Below, piece by piece: positions 36,217-44,478 of a DNA stretch of 64,000 bases. The position numbers and the translations under genes are program-made. Under the pieces are notes generated by a model. It worked only from the letters and a program-made list of their open reading frames with translations. It searched no databases and was not told the DNA's origin. Every line of letters begins with the position of its first letter. The stretch's first letter is position 1. Source of the stretch: Burkholderiales bacterium (GTDB taxonomy: Bacteria > Pseudomonadota > Gammaproteobacteria > Burkholderiales > Burkholderiaceae_C); assembly GCA_028868855.1 (NCBI GenBank), contig JAGWTR010000003.1, positions 124,001-188,000 on the forward strand. Direction: 5' to 3'.

Positions 36217-36665
36217 GCGTCCACCACCTCTGGCAGGCCCGCCCACTGTTGCAAGGCCATCACCTCGACGCCATGCAAACGGGCGCGCCGCGCCAGTTTC
36301 AGCAGGGCCGCATCCTTGCTGAACAACCACTGTGCGCCCACCTGCACGGCCAAATCGATGAAGACCTGATCGTCCGGGTCCTTGCAGACCAGGGGGCCGC
36401 GCGGAGGCTCGTCGACCATGATCGCGTGTTCAAACACCGTGGTGGTGAGGGCCGCATCGGGCTGCCAGCGGGCAAACACGCTGCGCGGCCAGACGTGGTT
36501 CCATTCGGTCAGCATGGCGGGGCTCGCCAGCCAGCGCAGGCGGCCGTCCAGCAGCGCCTGCGCCAAGGGCCGGGCCGCCGGGTCCTTGAACACCCGCCAA
36601 TCCAGCAGGGCGTTGGTGTCCAGGATGACGATGGGGGCATGGCTTGCCAGCCCGGGCGCCCTCAT
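36213..36665 (-). CDS. PIN-domain ribonuclease (TIGR00305-like)
   Basis: A 150-residue PIN nuclease. Metal-binding acidic residues: Asp16 ('[11 protein letters not shown]'), Glu54 ('[10 protein letters not shown]'), Asp99/Asp104 ('[15 protein letters not shown]') and Asp118 ('[10 protein letters not shown]'), all present. The 'CxDPDD...FxxLA' block is typical of the PIN family often labelled a putative toxin. No antitoxin gene is adjacent: upstream is mnmA (4-nt overlap), downstream a lipoprotein gene (4-nt overlap). The co-translation with a tRNA-modifying enzyme suggests a housekeeping RNA role rather than a toxin, but this is inference. Confidence 0.87.
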   Translation of the reverse strand: MRAPGLASHAPIVILDTNALLDWRVFKDPAARPLAQALLDGRLRWLASPAMLTEWNHVWPRSVFARWQPDAALTTTVFEHAIMVDEPPRGPLVCKDPDDQVFIDLAVQVGAQWLFSKDAALLKLARRARLHGVEVMALQQWAGLPEVVDA

Positions 36666-37795
36666 GCGGCGACGGCGCCGCTGATGATGCCGCCGCCCAG
36701 GCAGACCTCGCCGTCGTACAGCACGGCCGACTGACCCGGTGTGACGGCCCACTGCGGCTGCTCAAAGTGCAGCTGCAGTTGCTGGCCGTCCACCGACTCG
36801 ATGCGGCAGGCGGCATCGGCCTGGCGGTAGCGGGTCTTGGCCGCGCAGGGCCCCAGGGACGGCGCTTGGCCGGCCACCCAACTCAGGTCGTCGGCGCTGA
36901 GGCTGTGGCTTTGCAGCCAGGGGTGCTCATGGCCTTGCACCACATACAGGGTGTTGGTGGCCATGTCCTTGCGCGCCACGAACCAGGCGTCGTGCTCGCC
37001 GCCACCACGCGGGGCGCCTTTGTCCTTCACGCCGCCAAGGCCGATGCCCTTGCGCTGGCCCAGCGTGTAAAAACTCAGGCCCACATGCTCGCCCAGCGTG
37101 CGGCCACGGTCATCCTTGATCGGCCCGGGCTGGTTGGCCAGGTAGCGGTTCAGAAATTCGCGAAACGGCCGCTCGCCGATGAAGCAAATGCCGGTGGAGT
37201 CCTTCTTTTTGGCATTGGGCAGGCCGATCTCGGCGGCGATGCGGCGCACCTCGGTCTTGGGCAACTCGCCCACCGGGAACAGCGTCTTGCTCAGTTGTGC
37301 CTGGTTCAGGCGGTGCAGGAAGTAGCTCTGGTCCTTCAAGGGGTCCAGCCCTTTGAGCAGTTCAAAGCGCTGGCCGTCTTCATACGCGGCATCGGCCACC
37401 GAACGCACGCGGGCGTAATGGCCGGTGGCGATCTTGTCGGCGCCCAGGCGCATGGCGTGGTCCAAAAACGCCTTGAATTTGATCTCGGCATTGCACAGCA
37501 CGTCCGGATTGGGCGTGCGCCCGGCCTGGTATTCGCGCAGGAATTCGGCGAAAACGCGGTCCCGGTAGTCGGCGGCGAAATTGACGTGTTCAATCTCGAT
37601 GCCCAGCACATCGGCCACGCTGGCGGCGTCCAGAAAGTCTTGTCGGCTCGAACAGAACTCACTGTCGTCGTCATCTTCCCAGTTCTTCATGAAGATGCCG
37701 ATGACCTCGTAGCCTTGCTCTTTCAGCAAGTGAGCACTCACTGCGGAATCAACGCCACCACTCAGCCCGACGACGATGCGCCGCAGTTTGTTCAT
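36662..37795 (-). CDS. mnmA: tRNA-specific 2-thiouridylase
   Basis: A 377-residue enzyme that makes 2-thiouridine at the wobble position of tRNA-Lys, -Glu and -Gln. PP-loop '[17 protein letters not shown]' near residue 10-25, catalytic Cys in '[16 protein letters not shown]', second Cys in '[17 protein letters not shown]', and the C-terminal '[22 protein letters not shown]'. The ATG at 37795 gives [10 protein letters not shown]. It overlaps the NUDIX gene stop and the PIN gene start by 4 nt each. Confidence 0.97.
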   Translation of the reverse strand: MNKLRRIVVGLSGGVDSAVSAHLLKEQGYEVIGIFMKNWEDDDDSEFCSSRQDFLDAASVADVLGIEIEHVNFAADYRDRVFAEFLREYQAGRTPNPDVLCNAEIKFKAFLDHAMRLGADKIATGHYARVRSVADAAYEDGQRFELLKGLDPLKDQSYFLHRLNQAQLSKTLFPVGELPKTEVRRIAAEIGLPNAKKKDSTGICFIGERPFREFLNRYLANQPGPIKDDRGRTLGEHVGLSFYTLGQRKGIGLGGVKDKGAPRGGGEHDAWFVARKDMATNTLYVVQGHEHPWLQSHSLSADDLSWVAGQAPSLGPCAAKTRYRQADAACRIESVDGQQLQLHFEQPQWAVTPGQSAVLYDGEVCLGGGIISGAVAA

Positions 37796-38343
37796 GCGGG
37801 TCGGGCGGCGGCGGGAGACGCGAAAACGCTGTCGTGGACCGTCAGGATGGACAGGGGGTGGCGCACGCCCGCCAAATAACTTTCCAGGCACTCCAGCACC
37901 AGGGGGCTGCGCATGCGCTCAGGGCAGGCGCGAACCTCGTCGATGCTCATCCAGACCGTGCGCACAATGCCTTCGTCCAAGGCCAGGGCGGGGTCGGCTT
38001 CGGAAACGCTGCCAAAAAACGTCAAACGCAGGTAGGTGGTGTCTTCTCCCGTGCGCGTGCGCCGAAAACGCGACATGTACATGCCCAGAAAACCTTCGGG
38101 CGTGAACTGGCAGGCGGTTTCTTCCAGGGTTTCGCGGATCACGCCCTGCACCGGCGATTCGCCCGGGTCCAGGTGGCCCGCCGGATTGTTCAGCAGCAAG
38201 CCGTCGGAGGTTTGCTCTTCGACCAGCAAGAAGCGACCGTTGCGCTCAATCACTGCCGCGACGGTCACATTGGGTTTCCAGCGTTGCTGGTGTGCAGGAG
38301 GGGCGGACGGCGCTTGCGCGTGCATGATATCGGCGGTCTTCAT
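37792..38343 (-). CDS. NUDIX hydrolase (NudJ-like)
   Basis: A NUDIX hydrolase of about 183 residues from the ATG at 38343; ATGs at 38376 and 38325 are alternatives. '[54 protein letters not shown]' region contains the complete NUDIX box (G, E, REXXEE). It resembles NudJ, a thiamine-pyrophosphate/nucleoside-triphosphate phosphatase that lies beside mnmA in E. coli as well. It opens the mnmA operon with a 4-nt overlap. Substrate is inferred only from the family. Confidence 0.88.
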   Translation of the reverse strand: MKTADIMHAQAPSAPPAHQQRWKPNVTVAAVIERNGRFLLVEEQTSDGLLLNNPAGHLDPGESPVQGVIRETLEETACQFTPEGFLGMYMSRFRRTRTGEDTTYLRLTFFGSVSEADPALALDEGIVRTVWMSIDEVRACPERMRSPLVLECLESYLAGVRHPLSILTVHDSVFASPAAARPA

Positions 38344-38530
38344 GAGCGCAGGATTATCCGCCAATGATGTGTCCATGTGTTGCGCGGGTTGTCCCCCGTC
38401 ATGTGACAACATCAACCCTCACATTTGCGTCGCGGGCGCGGCGCAGCCAGGGGATCTGCGGTGTTTGTTGTGTATGCTGACAGGTTTGGCAGCATTGACG
38501 CCCGTTTGCCCCTCAATACAAGGAGACCGA

Positions 38531-39646
38531 ATGCTGATCGGCATACCCCTGGAGACCGTCGCCGGTGAAACCCGCGTGGCCGTGACCCCAGAGACGGTGA
38601 AGAAATTGAAAACCCAGGGCCATGCCCTGCGTGTGCAGTCTGGCGCCGGTTTGGCGGCCAGCGTGACCGACGAGGCCTATGTGGCCGCCGGTGCCGAAAT
38701 CACGGACGCCCCCGGGGCCTTTGGCTGCGACATGGTGCTGACCGTGCGTGCGCCGCAGGCCAGTGAGCGTGCCCTGATGAAGCCGGGCGCCGCCCTGATC
38801 GGCATGCTCAACCCGTTCGACAAGGACGGCTTGCAGGCCATGACCGACGCCAGGCTGACCGCCTTCGCGCTGGAGGCCGCGCCGCGCACCACCCGTGCCC
38901 AGAGCATGGACGTGCTGTCCTCGCAGGCCAACCTGGCGGGCTACAAGGCCGTGATGATCGCCGCCGACAAGTACCAGCGCATCTTCCCCATGCTGATGAC
39001 CGCCGCCGGCACCGTCAAGGCCGCCCGAGTTGTGATTCTGGGGGTGGGCGTGGCGGGCTTACAAGCCATCGCCACGGCCAAGCGCCTGGGCGCGGTGATC
39101 GAAGCCTCCGACGTGCGCCCTTCGGTGAAGGAGCAGGTCGAGTCCCTGGGCGCCAAGTTCATTGACGTGCCCTATGAAACGGCCGAAGAAAAAGAAGCCG
39201 CCGAAGGCGTGGGTGGTTACGCCCGCCCCATGCCGCAAAGCTGGCTGGACCGCCAGAAGGTGGAAGTGGCCAAGCGCGTGGCCGCGGCTGACATCGTCAT
39301 CACCACCGCCCTGATCCCCGGGCGCGCCGCCCCGGTGTTGGTGACCGAGGACATGGTCAAGGCCATGAAACCCGGCTCCGTCATCGTCGACCTGGCTGCG
39401 GCACAAGGTGGCAACTGCCCCCTGACCGAAGCCGGGCAGATCGTGGTCAAGCACGGCGTGACCCTGGTGGGCGAGACCAACCTGCCCGCCCTGGTCGCCG
39501 CCGATGCCTCGGCCCTGTATGCCCGCAATGTGCTGGACTTCTTGAAGCTGGTCTTCAACAAGGAAGGCCAGTTTCACGTTGATCTTGAAGACGACATTGT
39601 CAAAGCCTGCCTGATGTGCCGCGACGGCCAACTGCTGCGCGCTTGA
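38531..39646 (+). CDS. pntAA: NAD(P) transhydrogenase subunit alpha, soluble part
   Basis: A 371-residue NAD(H)-binding domain I of the proton-pumping transhydrogenase. 'GETRVAVTPETVKKLKTQGH' and 'ILGVGVAGLQAIATAKRLGAVIEASDVRPSVKEQVESLGAKF' are diagnostic. AGGAG at 38521 precedes the ATG at 38531. The alpha subunit is split, as in many alpha- and betaproteobacteria, with the membrane part encoded separately as pntAB. Unusually, panD intervenes. Confidence 0.96.
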   Translation: MLIGIPLETVAGETRVAVTPETVKKLKTQGHALRVQSGAGLAASVTDEAYVAAGAEITDAPGAFGCDMVLTVRAPQASERALMKPGAALIGMLNPFDKDGLQAMTDARLTAFALEAAPRTTRAQSMDVLSSQANLAGYKAVMIAADKYQRIFPMLMTAAGTVKAARVVILGVGVAGLQAIATAKRLGAVIEASDVRPSVKEQVESLGAKFIDVPYETAEEKEAAEGVGGYARPMPQSWLDRQKVEVAKRVAAADIVITTALIPGRAAPVLVTEDMVKAMKPGSVIVDLAAAQGGNCPLTEAGQIVVKHGVTLVGETNLPALVAADASALYARNVLDFLKLVFNKEGQFHVDLEDDIVKACLMCRDGQLLRA

Positions 39647-39682
39647 ATGCGCCCAGTTGTGGAGCCCCTTAAGGAGACCGCC

Positions 39683-40048
39683 ATGTACCGCAATATGTTG
39701 CGCGCGAAACTGCACCGCGCCACCGTGACCGAAGCCGACCTGAACTACGAAGGGTCCTGCGGCATTGACGAAGACCTGCTCGATGCGGCTGACATGAAGG
39801 AGTTCGAATACATCGAGCTCTACAACGTCAACAACGGCGAGCGTTTTGCCACCTACGTCATCAAGGCCGCGCGGGGCTCGGGCGCGATCTCCCTCAATGG
39901 CGCAGCAGCGCGTCGGGCGCATGTGGGTGACCATTTGATCATCTGCACGTATGCGCCCATGAACGAGGAAGAAGTCGCTTCCCACAAGCCCAAGGTGATC
40001 TTGCTTGACGAGCGCAATGGCATCAAAGAAATCCGCAAATTCGATTAA
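39683..40048 (+). CDS. panD: aspartate 1-decarboxylase
   Basis: A 121-residue pyruvoyl enzyme that makes beta-alanine from aspartate for pantothenate synthesis. 'MYRNMLRAKLHRATVTEADLNYEGSCGIDEDLL' has the self-cleavage Gly24-Ser25 bond, plus 'YNVNNGERFATYVI' and 'ISLNGAAARRAHVGDHLIICTYA'. AAGGAG is 10 nt upstream of the ATG. It is placed between pntAA and pntAB on the same strand with short spacers, so it is probably co-transcribed with the transhydrogenase, which supplies NADPH for ketopantoate reduction in the same pathway. Confidence 0.97.
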   Translation: MYRNMLRAKLHRATVTEADLNYEGSCGIDEDLLDAADMKEFEYIELYNVNNGERFATYVIKAARGSGAISLNGAAARRAHVGDHLIICTYAPMNEEEVASHKPKVILLDERNGIKEIRKFD

Positions 40049-40081
40049 CCCTTTTTTTACAGATCCCCAGGAGACAGCGCG

Positions 40082-40393
40082 ATGGAAGCCATTTCCCACG
40101 TCGTCATCAACCTGACCATCTTTGTGTTGGCCATCTATGTGGGCTATCACGTGGTCTGGACGGTGACCCCGGCCCTGCACACCCCCCTCATGGCCGTGAC
40201 CAATGCGATCTCGGCCATCGTCATCGTGGGCGCCATGCTGGCCGCCGCGCTCACCGTCACGCCCTTGGGCAAGACGATGGGCGTGCTGGCTGTGGCGCTG
40301 GCGGCCGTCAATGTGTTTGGTGGCTTTCTGGTCACGCGGCGCATGCTCGAAATGTTCAAGAAGAAAGAAAAGAAAGCCGGGGCCCGTCAATGA
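40082..40393 (+). CDS. pntAB: NAD(P) transhydrogenase subunit alpha, membrane part
   Basis: A 103-residue membrane protein with three hydrophobic segments ('VVINLTIFVLAIYVGYHVVW', 'NAISAIVIVGAMLAAAL', 'VLAVALAAVNVFGGFLVTRRMLEMF'), the usual alpha-subunit helices of the proton channel. AGGAGA precedes the ATG. Its stop overlaps pntB by 4 nt (ATGA). Confidence 0.95.
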   Translation: MEAISHVVINLTIFVLAIYVGYHVVWTVTPALHTPLMAVTNAISAIVIVGAMLAAALTVTPLGKTMGVLAVALAAVNVFGGFLVTRRMLEMFKKKEKKAGARQ

Positions 40394-41844
40394 GCATGAA
40401 CCTGATCGCGCTGCTCTACCTGTTCGCCTCGGTGTGCTTCATCCAGGCGCTCAAGGGCTTGAGCCACCCGACCACGTCCATTCGTGGCAACTTCTTCGGC
40501 ATGGTCGGCATGACCGTGGCCGTGCTGACCACCGTGGGCTTGATCCACGGCCAGGCCCAGGCGCTGGGCATTGACTTTGGCAGCGGCCTGGCCTATGTGC
40601 TGGGCGCCCTCGTCATTGGCGGCGGTGCCGGGGCCATCATGGCCAAGCGCGTCGAGATGACCAAGATGCCCGAACTGGTCGCCTTCATGCACAGCATGAT
40701 CGGCCTGGCGGCGGTGTTCATCGCCGTGGCCGTGGTGGCCGAGCCCTATGCCTTCCAGATCGTGGCCAAGCCCGTGGGCGATGCGCTGCCCGAGATCCCG
40801 GTGGGCAACCGCCTGGAGCTGTTCCTGGGGGCGGCCATTGGCGCCATCACCTTCAGCGGCTCAGTCATCGCCTTTGGCAAGCTCAGCGGCAAGTACAAGT
40901 TCCGCCTCTTCCAGGGCGCGCCGGTGTCCTTCAAGGGTCAGCACTGGCTGAACCTGGTGCTGGGTCTGGCCCTGCTGGGCCTGGGCGGCGTCTTCATGGC
41001 CACGCAAAGCATGCAGGCCTTCTTCGCCATGCTGGTGCTGTCCTTCATCCTGGGCGTGCTGATCATCATCCCCATCGGCGGCGCCGACATGCCGGTGGTG
41101 GTATCCATGCTGAACAGCTACTCGGGTTGGGCGGCGGCGGGCATTGGCTTCTCGCTGAACAACGGCATGCTGATCATTGCCGGCTCGCTGGTGGGCAGCT
41201 CGGGCGCGATCCTGAGCTACATCATGTGCAAGGCCATGAACCGCTCCTTCTTCAACGTCATCCTGGGTGGTTTTGGCGGTGAGGCGGCAGCTGCCACGGG
41301 CGGTGCCGCGCAGGCGCAGCGCCCCGTCAAGAGCGGCAGCGCCGATGACGCCGCCTTCGTGCTGGGCAACGCCGAGACCGTCATCATCGTGCCGGGCTAC
41401 GGCCTGGCGGTGGCCCGTGCGCAGCATGCGGTCAAAGAATTGGCCGCCAAGCTGACCGAAAAGGGCATCACCGTGAAGTACGCGATTCACCCGGTGGCGG
41501 GCCGCATGCCGGGCCACATGAACGTGCTGCTGGCCGAGGCCGAAGTACCGTACGATCAGGTGTTCGAGATGGAAGACATCAACGGCGAATTTGGCCAGGC
41601 CGATGTCGCCATCATCCTGGGCGCCAACGACGTGGTGAACCCCGCCGCGCACATCAAGGGCAGCCCGATCTACGGCATGCCCATCCTGGAGGCCTACAAG
41701 GCCAAGACCATCATCGTGAACAAACGCTCGATGGCCGCCGGTTATGCCGGCCTGGACAACGAGTTGTTCTACATGGACAAGACCATGATGGTCTTTGGCG
41801 ACGCCAAGAAGGTGGTCGAGGACATGGTCAAGGCGATTGAATAA
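40390..41844 (+). CDS. pntB: NAD(P) transhydrogenase subunit beta
   Basis: A 484-residue subunit: eight or nine membrane helices (about 1-280), then NADP(H)-binding domain III: 'VIIVPGYGLAVARAQHAVKEL', 'IHPVAGRMPGHMNVLLAEAEVPYDQVFEMEDIN', 'VAIILGANDVVNPAA' and 'IVNKRSMAAGYAGLDNELFYMDKTMMVFGDAKKV'. All signature residues are present. Last gene of the operon, followed by a strong terminator. Confidence 0.97.
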   Translation: MSMNLIALLYLFASVCFIQALKGLSHPTTSIRGNFFGMVGMTVAVLTTVGLIHGQAQALGIDFGSGLAYVLGALVIGGGAGAIMAKRVEMTKMPELVAFMHSMIGLAAVFIAVAVVAEPYAFQIVAKPVGDALPEIPVGNRLELFLGAAIGAITFSGSVIAFGKLSGKYKFRLFQGAPVSFKGQHWLNLVLGLALLGLGGVFMATQSMQAFFAMLVLSFILGVLIIIPIGGADMPVVVSMLNSYSGWAAAGIGFSLNNGMLIIAGSLVGSSGAILSYIMCKAMNRSFFNVILGGFGGEAAAATGGAAQAQRPVKSGSADDAAFVLGNAETVIIVPGYGLAVARAQHAVKELAAKLTEKGITVKYAIHPVAGRMPGHMNVLLAEAEVPYDQVFEMEDINGEFGQADVAIILGANDVVNPAAHIKGSPIYGMPILEAYKAKTIIVNKRSMAAGYAGLDNELFYMDKTMMVFGDAKKVVEDMVKAIE

Positions 41845-41874
41845 GGAATAAGTGCCTTCGCGAAGGCCACCAAC

Positions 41875-41903
41875 AACAAAGCCGGGCAATGCCCGGCTTT
41901 GTT
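41875..41903. terminator. bidirectional intrinsic terminator between pntB and the Slam cargo gene
   Basis: AACAAAGCCGGGCA (41875-41888) pairs with its complement at 41890-41903 as a 14-bp stem. The AACAAA/TTTGTT base makes T-rich tails in both directions. It separates two convergent genes. Confidence 0.85.
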
Positions 41904-41920
41904 CATTGTCTTGGCAACGA

Positions 41921-42985
41921 CTATTGAGGGGTCAGACGGCCCGCAATGAACGGCGTGACCGTGTGGGTGCCGCTCTGGGTGACGTCTGCCACGCCGATGG
42001 CGCCTGCGGCGTTGGACCCCGTGAAGGCGCCACGCGCGAAGCCGGTGGTGCCCGCCGACAGCGCGGTCGTTGTGAAGTTGGAACCAGAAATGGTGCCCGA
42101 ACCCGTGAAGGTGGGGCTGGTGCTGACGGCGCCGCCCTCGTTGAAGGTCATGGAAAAGCTGCTCTTCCCAAAGTCCACGTTCATGCGGACGCGCGGCTTG
42201 CCGGTTTGGCTGTCAATGCCCAAGCCCGTGTAAGTGGCGGTGGCACCGCTGCCGCGCAAGGCGTTCATGTCAGGGGCGGTGGTTGTGACACCAATGGCAC
42301 CCAACATCATTTGCGCGGAATTGCCGCTGCCCGACAGGTAACTCTGCATCCAGGCATTGGCGAACATCGCACGGGTCTCGCGGGGGTCCAGCGCTTCGCC
42401 CGCTTGCTGAAGACTGAGGGCAACACTGGCGACCCCCGCCGTGTTGCGGCTGTAGGTGTTGATGCCGTCGAGCGTCAGCACGCCAGAGTCAGGCATCAAG
42501 TTGGTCCCGCCAGCCAAGGCGCTCGTGGTCAGGCGCACCGTCTCGCCCAGGATGGCCGGGGTTGAGGACTCGCCGGTGGTGCTGCCTTGGGTGATGAAGG
42601 AGTGGACTGCCGACGGTTGTTCGGCCGTGCCGGTCACAAACGCCCCGAATCCACACAGACTTCCGGCGGCGCACTCGACGATCGCTGGGGCTTGCGATGG
42701 CGTCAGCACGCCAATCGACCGATAGAAATCAGGGGTGAACTTGGGCAGATTCAGTTGCGCGGTCGGGCCGGCCGCTGGGGCTTCAAATTCGGTCCACGGC
42801 CCCCAGCTGCTCGTTGAGTCTTGCGCGATGCTGACCCCGTCATAGACCTTGATGCTTTCCAGCTGTTCTTGCGAGGCGGCCGCGACGGCGTGCGATTGCG
42901 CCAGCAATGCCGTGGCCAGGCCCAGCGCGCTCAAAACCGAGCGGCGCGCAATGTGAACAGAACGAATACGGCGAATGGTGTTCAT
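41921..42985 (-). CDS. secreted TbpB-like cargo of a Slam-type (type XI) system
   Basis: A 354-residue exported protein. The signal peptide (RRSVLSALGLATALLAQSHAVA) has no lipobox and carries a twin arginine. Residues about 25-210 are an unassigned domain with a Cys pair (VECAAGSLCGFG). The C-terminal 140 residues, 'ATYTGLGIDSQTGKPRVRMNVDFGKSSF', 'FTGSGTISGSNF', 'GFARGAFTGSNAAGAIG', have the lnVDF / GxfxG-A-x-G pattern of TbpB-type beta-barrel domains, which mark substrates of Slam translocons. The Slam-like gene is 14 nt upstream on the same strand. Ligand (iron carrier, haem, adhesion) is unknown; no TonB receptor gene is adjacent. Confidence 0.7.
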   Translation of the reverse strand: MNTIRRIRSVHIARRSVLSALGLATALLAQSHAVAAASQEQLESIKVYDGVSIAQDSTSSWGPWTEFEAPAAGPTAQLNLPKFTPDFYRSIGVLTPSQAPAIVECAAGSLCGFGAFVTGTAEQPSAVHSFITQGSTTGESSTPAILGETVRLTTSALAGGTNLMPDSGVLTLDGINTYSRNTAGVASVALSLQQAGEALDPRETRAMFANAWMQSYLSGSGNSAQMMLGAIGVTTTAPDMNALRGSGATATYTGLGIDSQTGKPRVRMNVDFGKSSFSMTFNEGGAVSTSPTFTGSGTISGSNFTTTALSAGTTGFARGAFTGSNAAGAIGVADVTQSGTHTVTPFIAGRLTPQ

Positions 42986-42999
42986 GATGAGGTTCCAGG

Positions 43000-44274
43000 T
43001 TAGTAACTGCGACCCAGAGTCACTTGGACCATGTCGCGGTCGTAGCGATACAGATCAAGGTTGGCTTGGTTGTGGACGCGGGTGAGCGTGGCCGCGGTTT
43101 GCCACTTGTCGAGCCAGCCCGCCTGGTATTGGTGGCTGGCGCCCAGCTCCAGGCGTTGCTCGGTTTCACGGCGGGGGATGCCGAAGAACACTTCGTCGCC
43201 CTCGTAGCCGCTGTGCCGCCAGGAGGCCCGCGCAAACAGGTCGCCGCCGGTCCAGACGTTCTGGCGGCCGCCGACGAAGTATTCATAACCGCTGTTGCTG
43301 AAGCGGCTCTCCTTGGCCGACTCGCTGAACAGGCGGACGCCGCCTTGCAGGGCCAGCCTGTTCTGGTTGAACAGTCCGCCGTAGCTCAAGCCGACCGAGT
43401 TGTAGTGGCTGGTGCGGCCTTGGTCCTGATCGCGGTCAAAGTTGCGGTACACCCACTGGGCGTCGACGGTGAGCTCGCTGCCCTTGCCCAGGCTCCAGGT
43501 GCTGGAGGGAGAAATGGAGCTGTACAGGGCCAGTGCCTTGTCACCCAGCGTCAGGCGGTCGGCCTGGAAGTTGACATTGCCGCGCCAGCCTTGGCCCACC
43601 ACCAGGGTGGGGCCGGTCGCCACGGTGGCCACGCCAAGGTTGTAGTCGCTCAGGCGGGTATAGCCCTTGTAGTAGCCGCTGACCTGGCTGTTCCAGCCAA
43701 AACGCCCGGTCGACTCGCCCATGCGCACCGCCACCGGGGCGGTCCAGCTGTGGTTCAAGCCCGCTTGCACGGCGTAGCCCGAATCGGCCTTGGCCGTCGA
43801 ACCGGGGTCGAGCTGCAGGCCGCCCGAAAGCAGGGCGCTGTCGGGCCCGGCGTTGACATTGCTGTCATACAGGGCGCTGAGCGAAAAGCTGGGCTCGAAG
43901 CGGTGAGGTTTGCCGAACTGGGCTTTCTCTTCCAGCTCCAGTTGCTTCAGGAAGGACAGCACGGACAGGCGCACCGGTTCCGGGGTTTTCGGGTCATTGA
44001 GTACGGCCTGCGCTTCAGCCTTGGCTTTGGCGAAGTTCAGGGTGCGGTAGTAGCTCACCGCCAGCTCAAGGCGGGCCCGATTGAGTGAGGGGTCAGCGGC
44101 CAGCAGGGACTGCAGCGTCTCAATGGCCGAATAAGGCTGGCCGGTTTCACGCTGGTAGAGGCCCTGGCGGTACTGATCGTCGGACGAAGCGGTGGACTGC
44201 GCGAAGGCGCAGACTGCGGAAAAAGAGCCCAAGGCTGCCAAGGTCAAACGCATGCGTCGAGTAACAAAAATCAC
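43000..44274 (-). CDS. Slam-like outer-membrane translocon (TPR + DUF560 barrel)
   Basis: A 424-residue protein with a signal peptide (cleavage near CAFA-Q), an N-terminal TPR-like helical domain at about 30-120 ('YRQGLYQRETGQPYSAIETLQSLLAADPSLNRARLELAVSYY' region), and a C-terminal barrel starting 'FEPSFSLSALYDSNVNAGPDS', the YD-NVN-P signature of DUF560 surface lipoprotein assembly modulators. Alternating strands lead to a C-terminal aromatic (LGRSY), as in Bam substrates. The start is a GTG at 44274 with GGAG 6 nt upstream; the later ATG at 44253 has none. It delivers specific cargo across the outer membrane in known members. First gene of a two-gene operon. Confidence 0.82.
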   Translation of the reverse strand: MIFVTRRMRLTLAALGSFSAVCAFAQSTASSDDQYRQGLYQRETGQPYSAIETLQSLLAADPSLNRARLELAVSYYRTLNFAKAKAEAQAVLNDPKTPEPVRLSVLSFLKQLELEEKAQFGKPHRFEPSFSLSALYDSNVNAGPDSALLSGGLQLDPGSTAKADSGYAVQAGLNHSWTAPVAVRMGESTGRFGWNSQVSGYYKGYTRLSDYNLGVATVATGPTLVVGQGWRGNVNFQADRLTLGDKALALYSSISPSSTWSLGKGSELTVDAQWVYRNFDRDQDQGRTSHYNSVGLSYGGLFNQNRLALQGGVRLFSESAKESRFSNSGYEYFVGGRQNVWTGGDLFARASWRHSGYEGDEVFFGIPRRETEQRLELGASHQYQAGWLDKWQTAATLTRVHNQANLDLYRYDRDMVQVTLGRSY

Positions 44275-44279
44275 AACTG

Positions 44280-44316
44280 CTCCACAATTTCACGGGCTGA
44301 ATAGCCGCGAATTGTG
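44280..44316 (-). promoter_or_regulatory. hairpin abutting the Slam-like gene ribosome-binding site
   Basis: CACAATT (44283-44289) and AATTGTG (44310-44316) enclose an inner GGCT/AGCC stem with a GAAT-type loop. The base of the stem touches the GGAG at 44280-44283. Folding could mask the ribosome-binding site; the same dyad could be a repressor site in DNA. Confidence 0.5.
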
Positions 44317-44478
44317 AAGTTTGTTGCACATGGTGTCGACCCCCCAGTCGGGTTGAAATCACGGGGGTTACTGCTAGCTAGACCCCGGTTCAGGGGTGGG
44401 TGGGTGTGATTTTTCGCACGGGAAGCATCCATCGAAAGGGGCAGAATGCCTCCTATCGGTACACCACGGAGCGTGTTC

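Noticed and set aside
36213-36665. PIN toxin of a toxin-antitoxin module
   Set aside because: No antitoxin-sized gene precedes or follows; neighbours are mnmA and a lipoprotein gene, both overlapping it.
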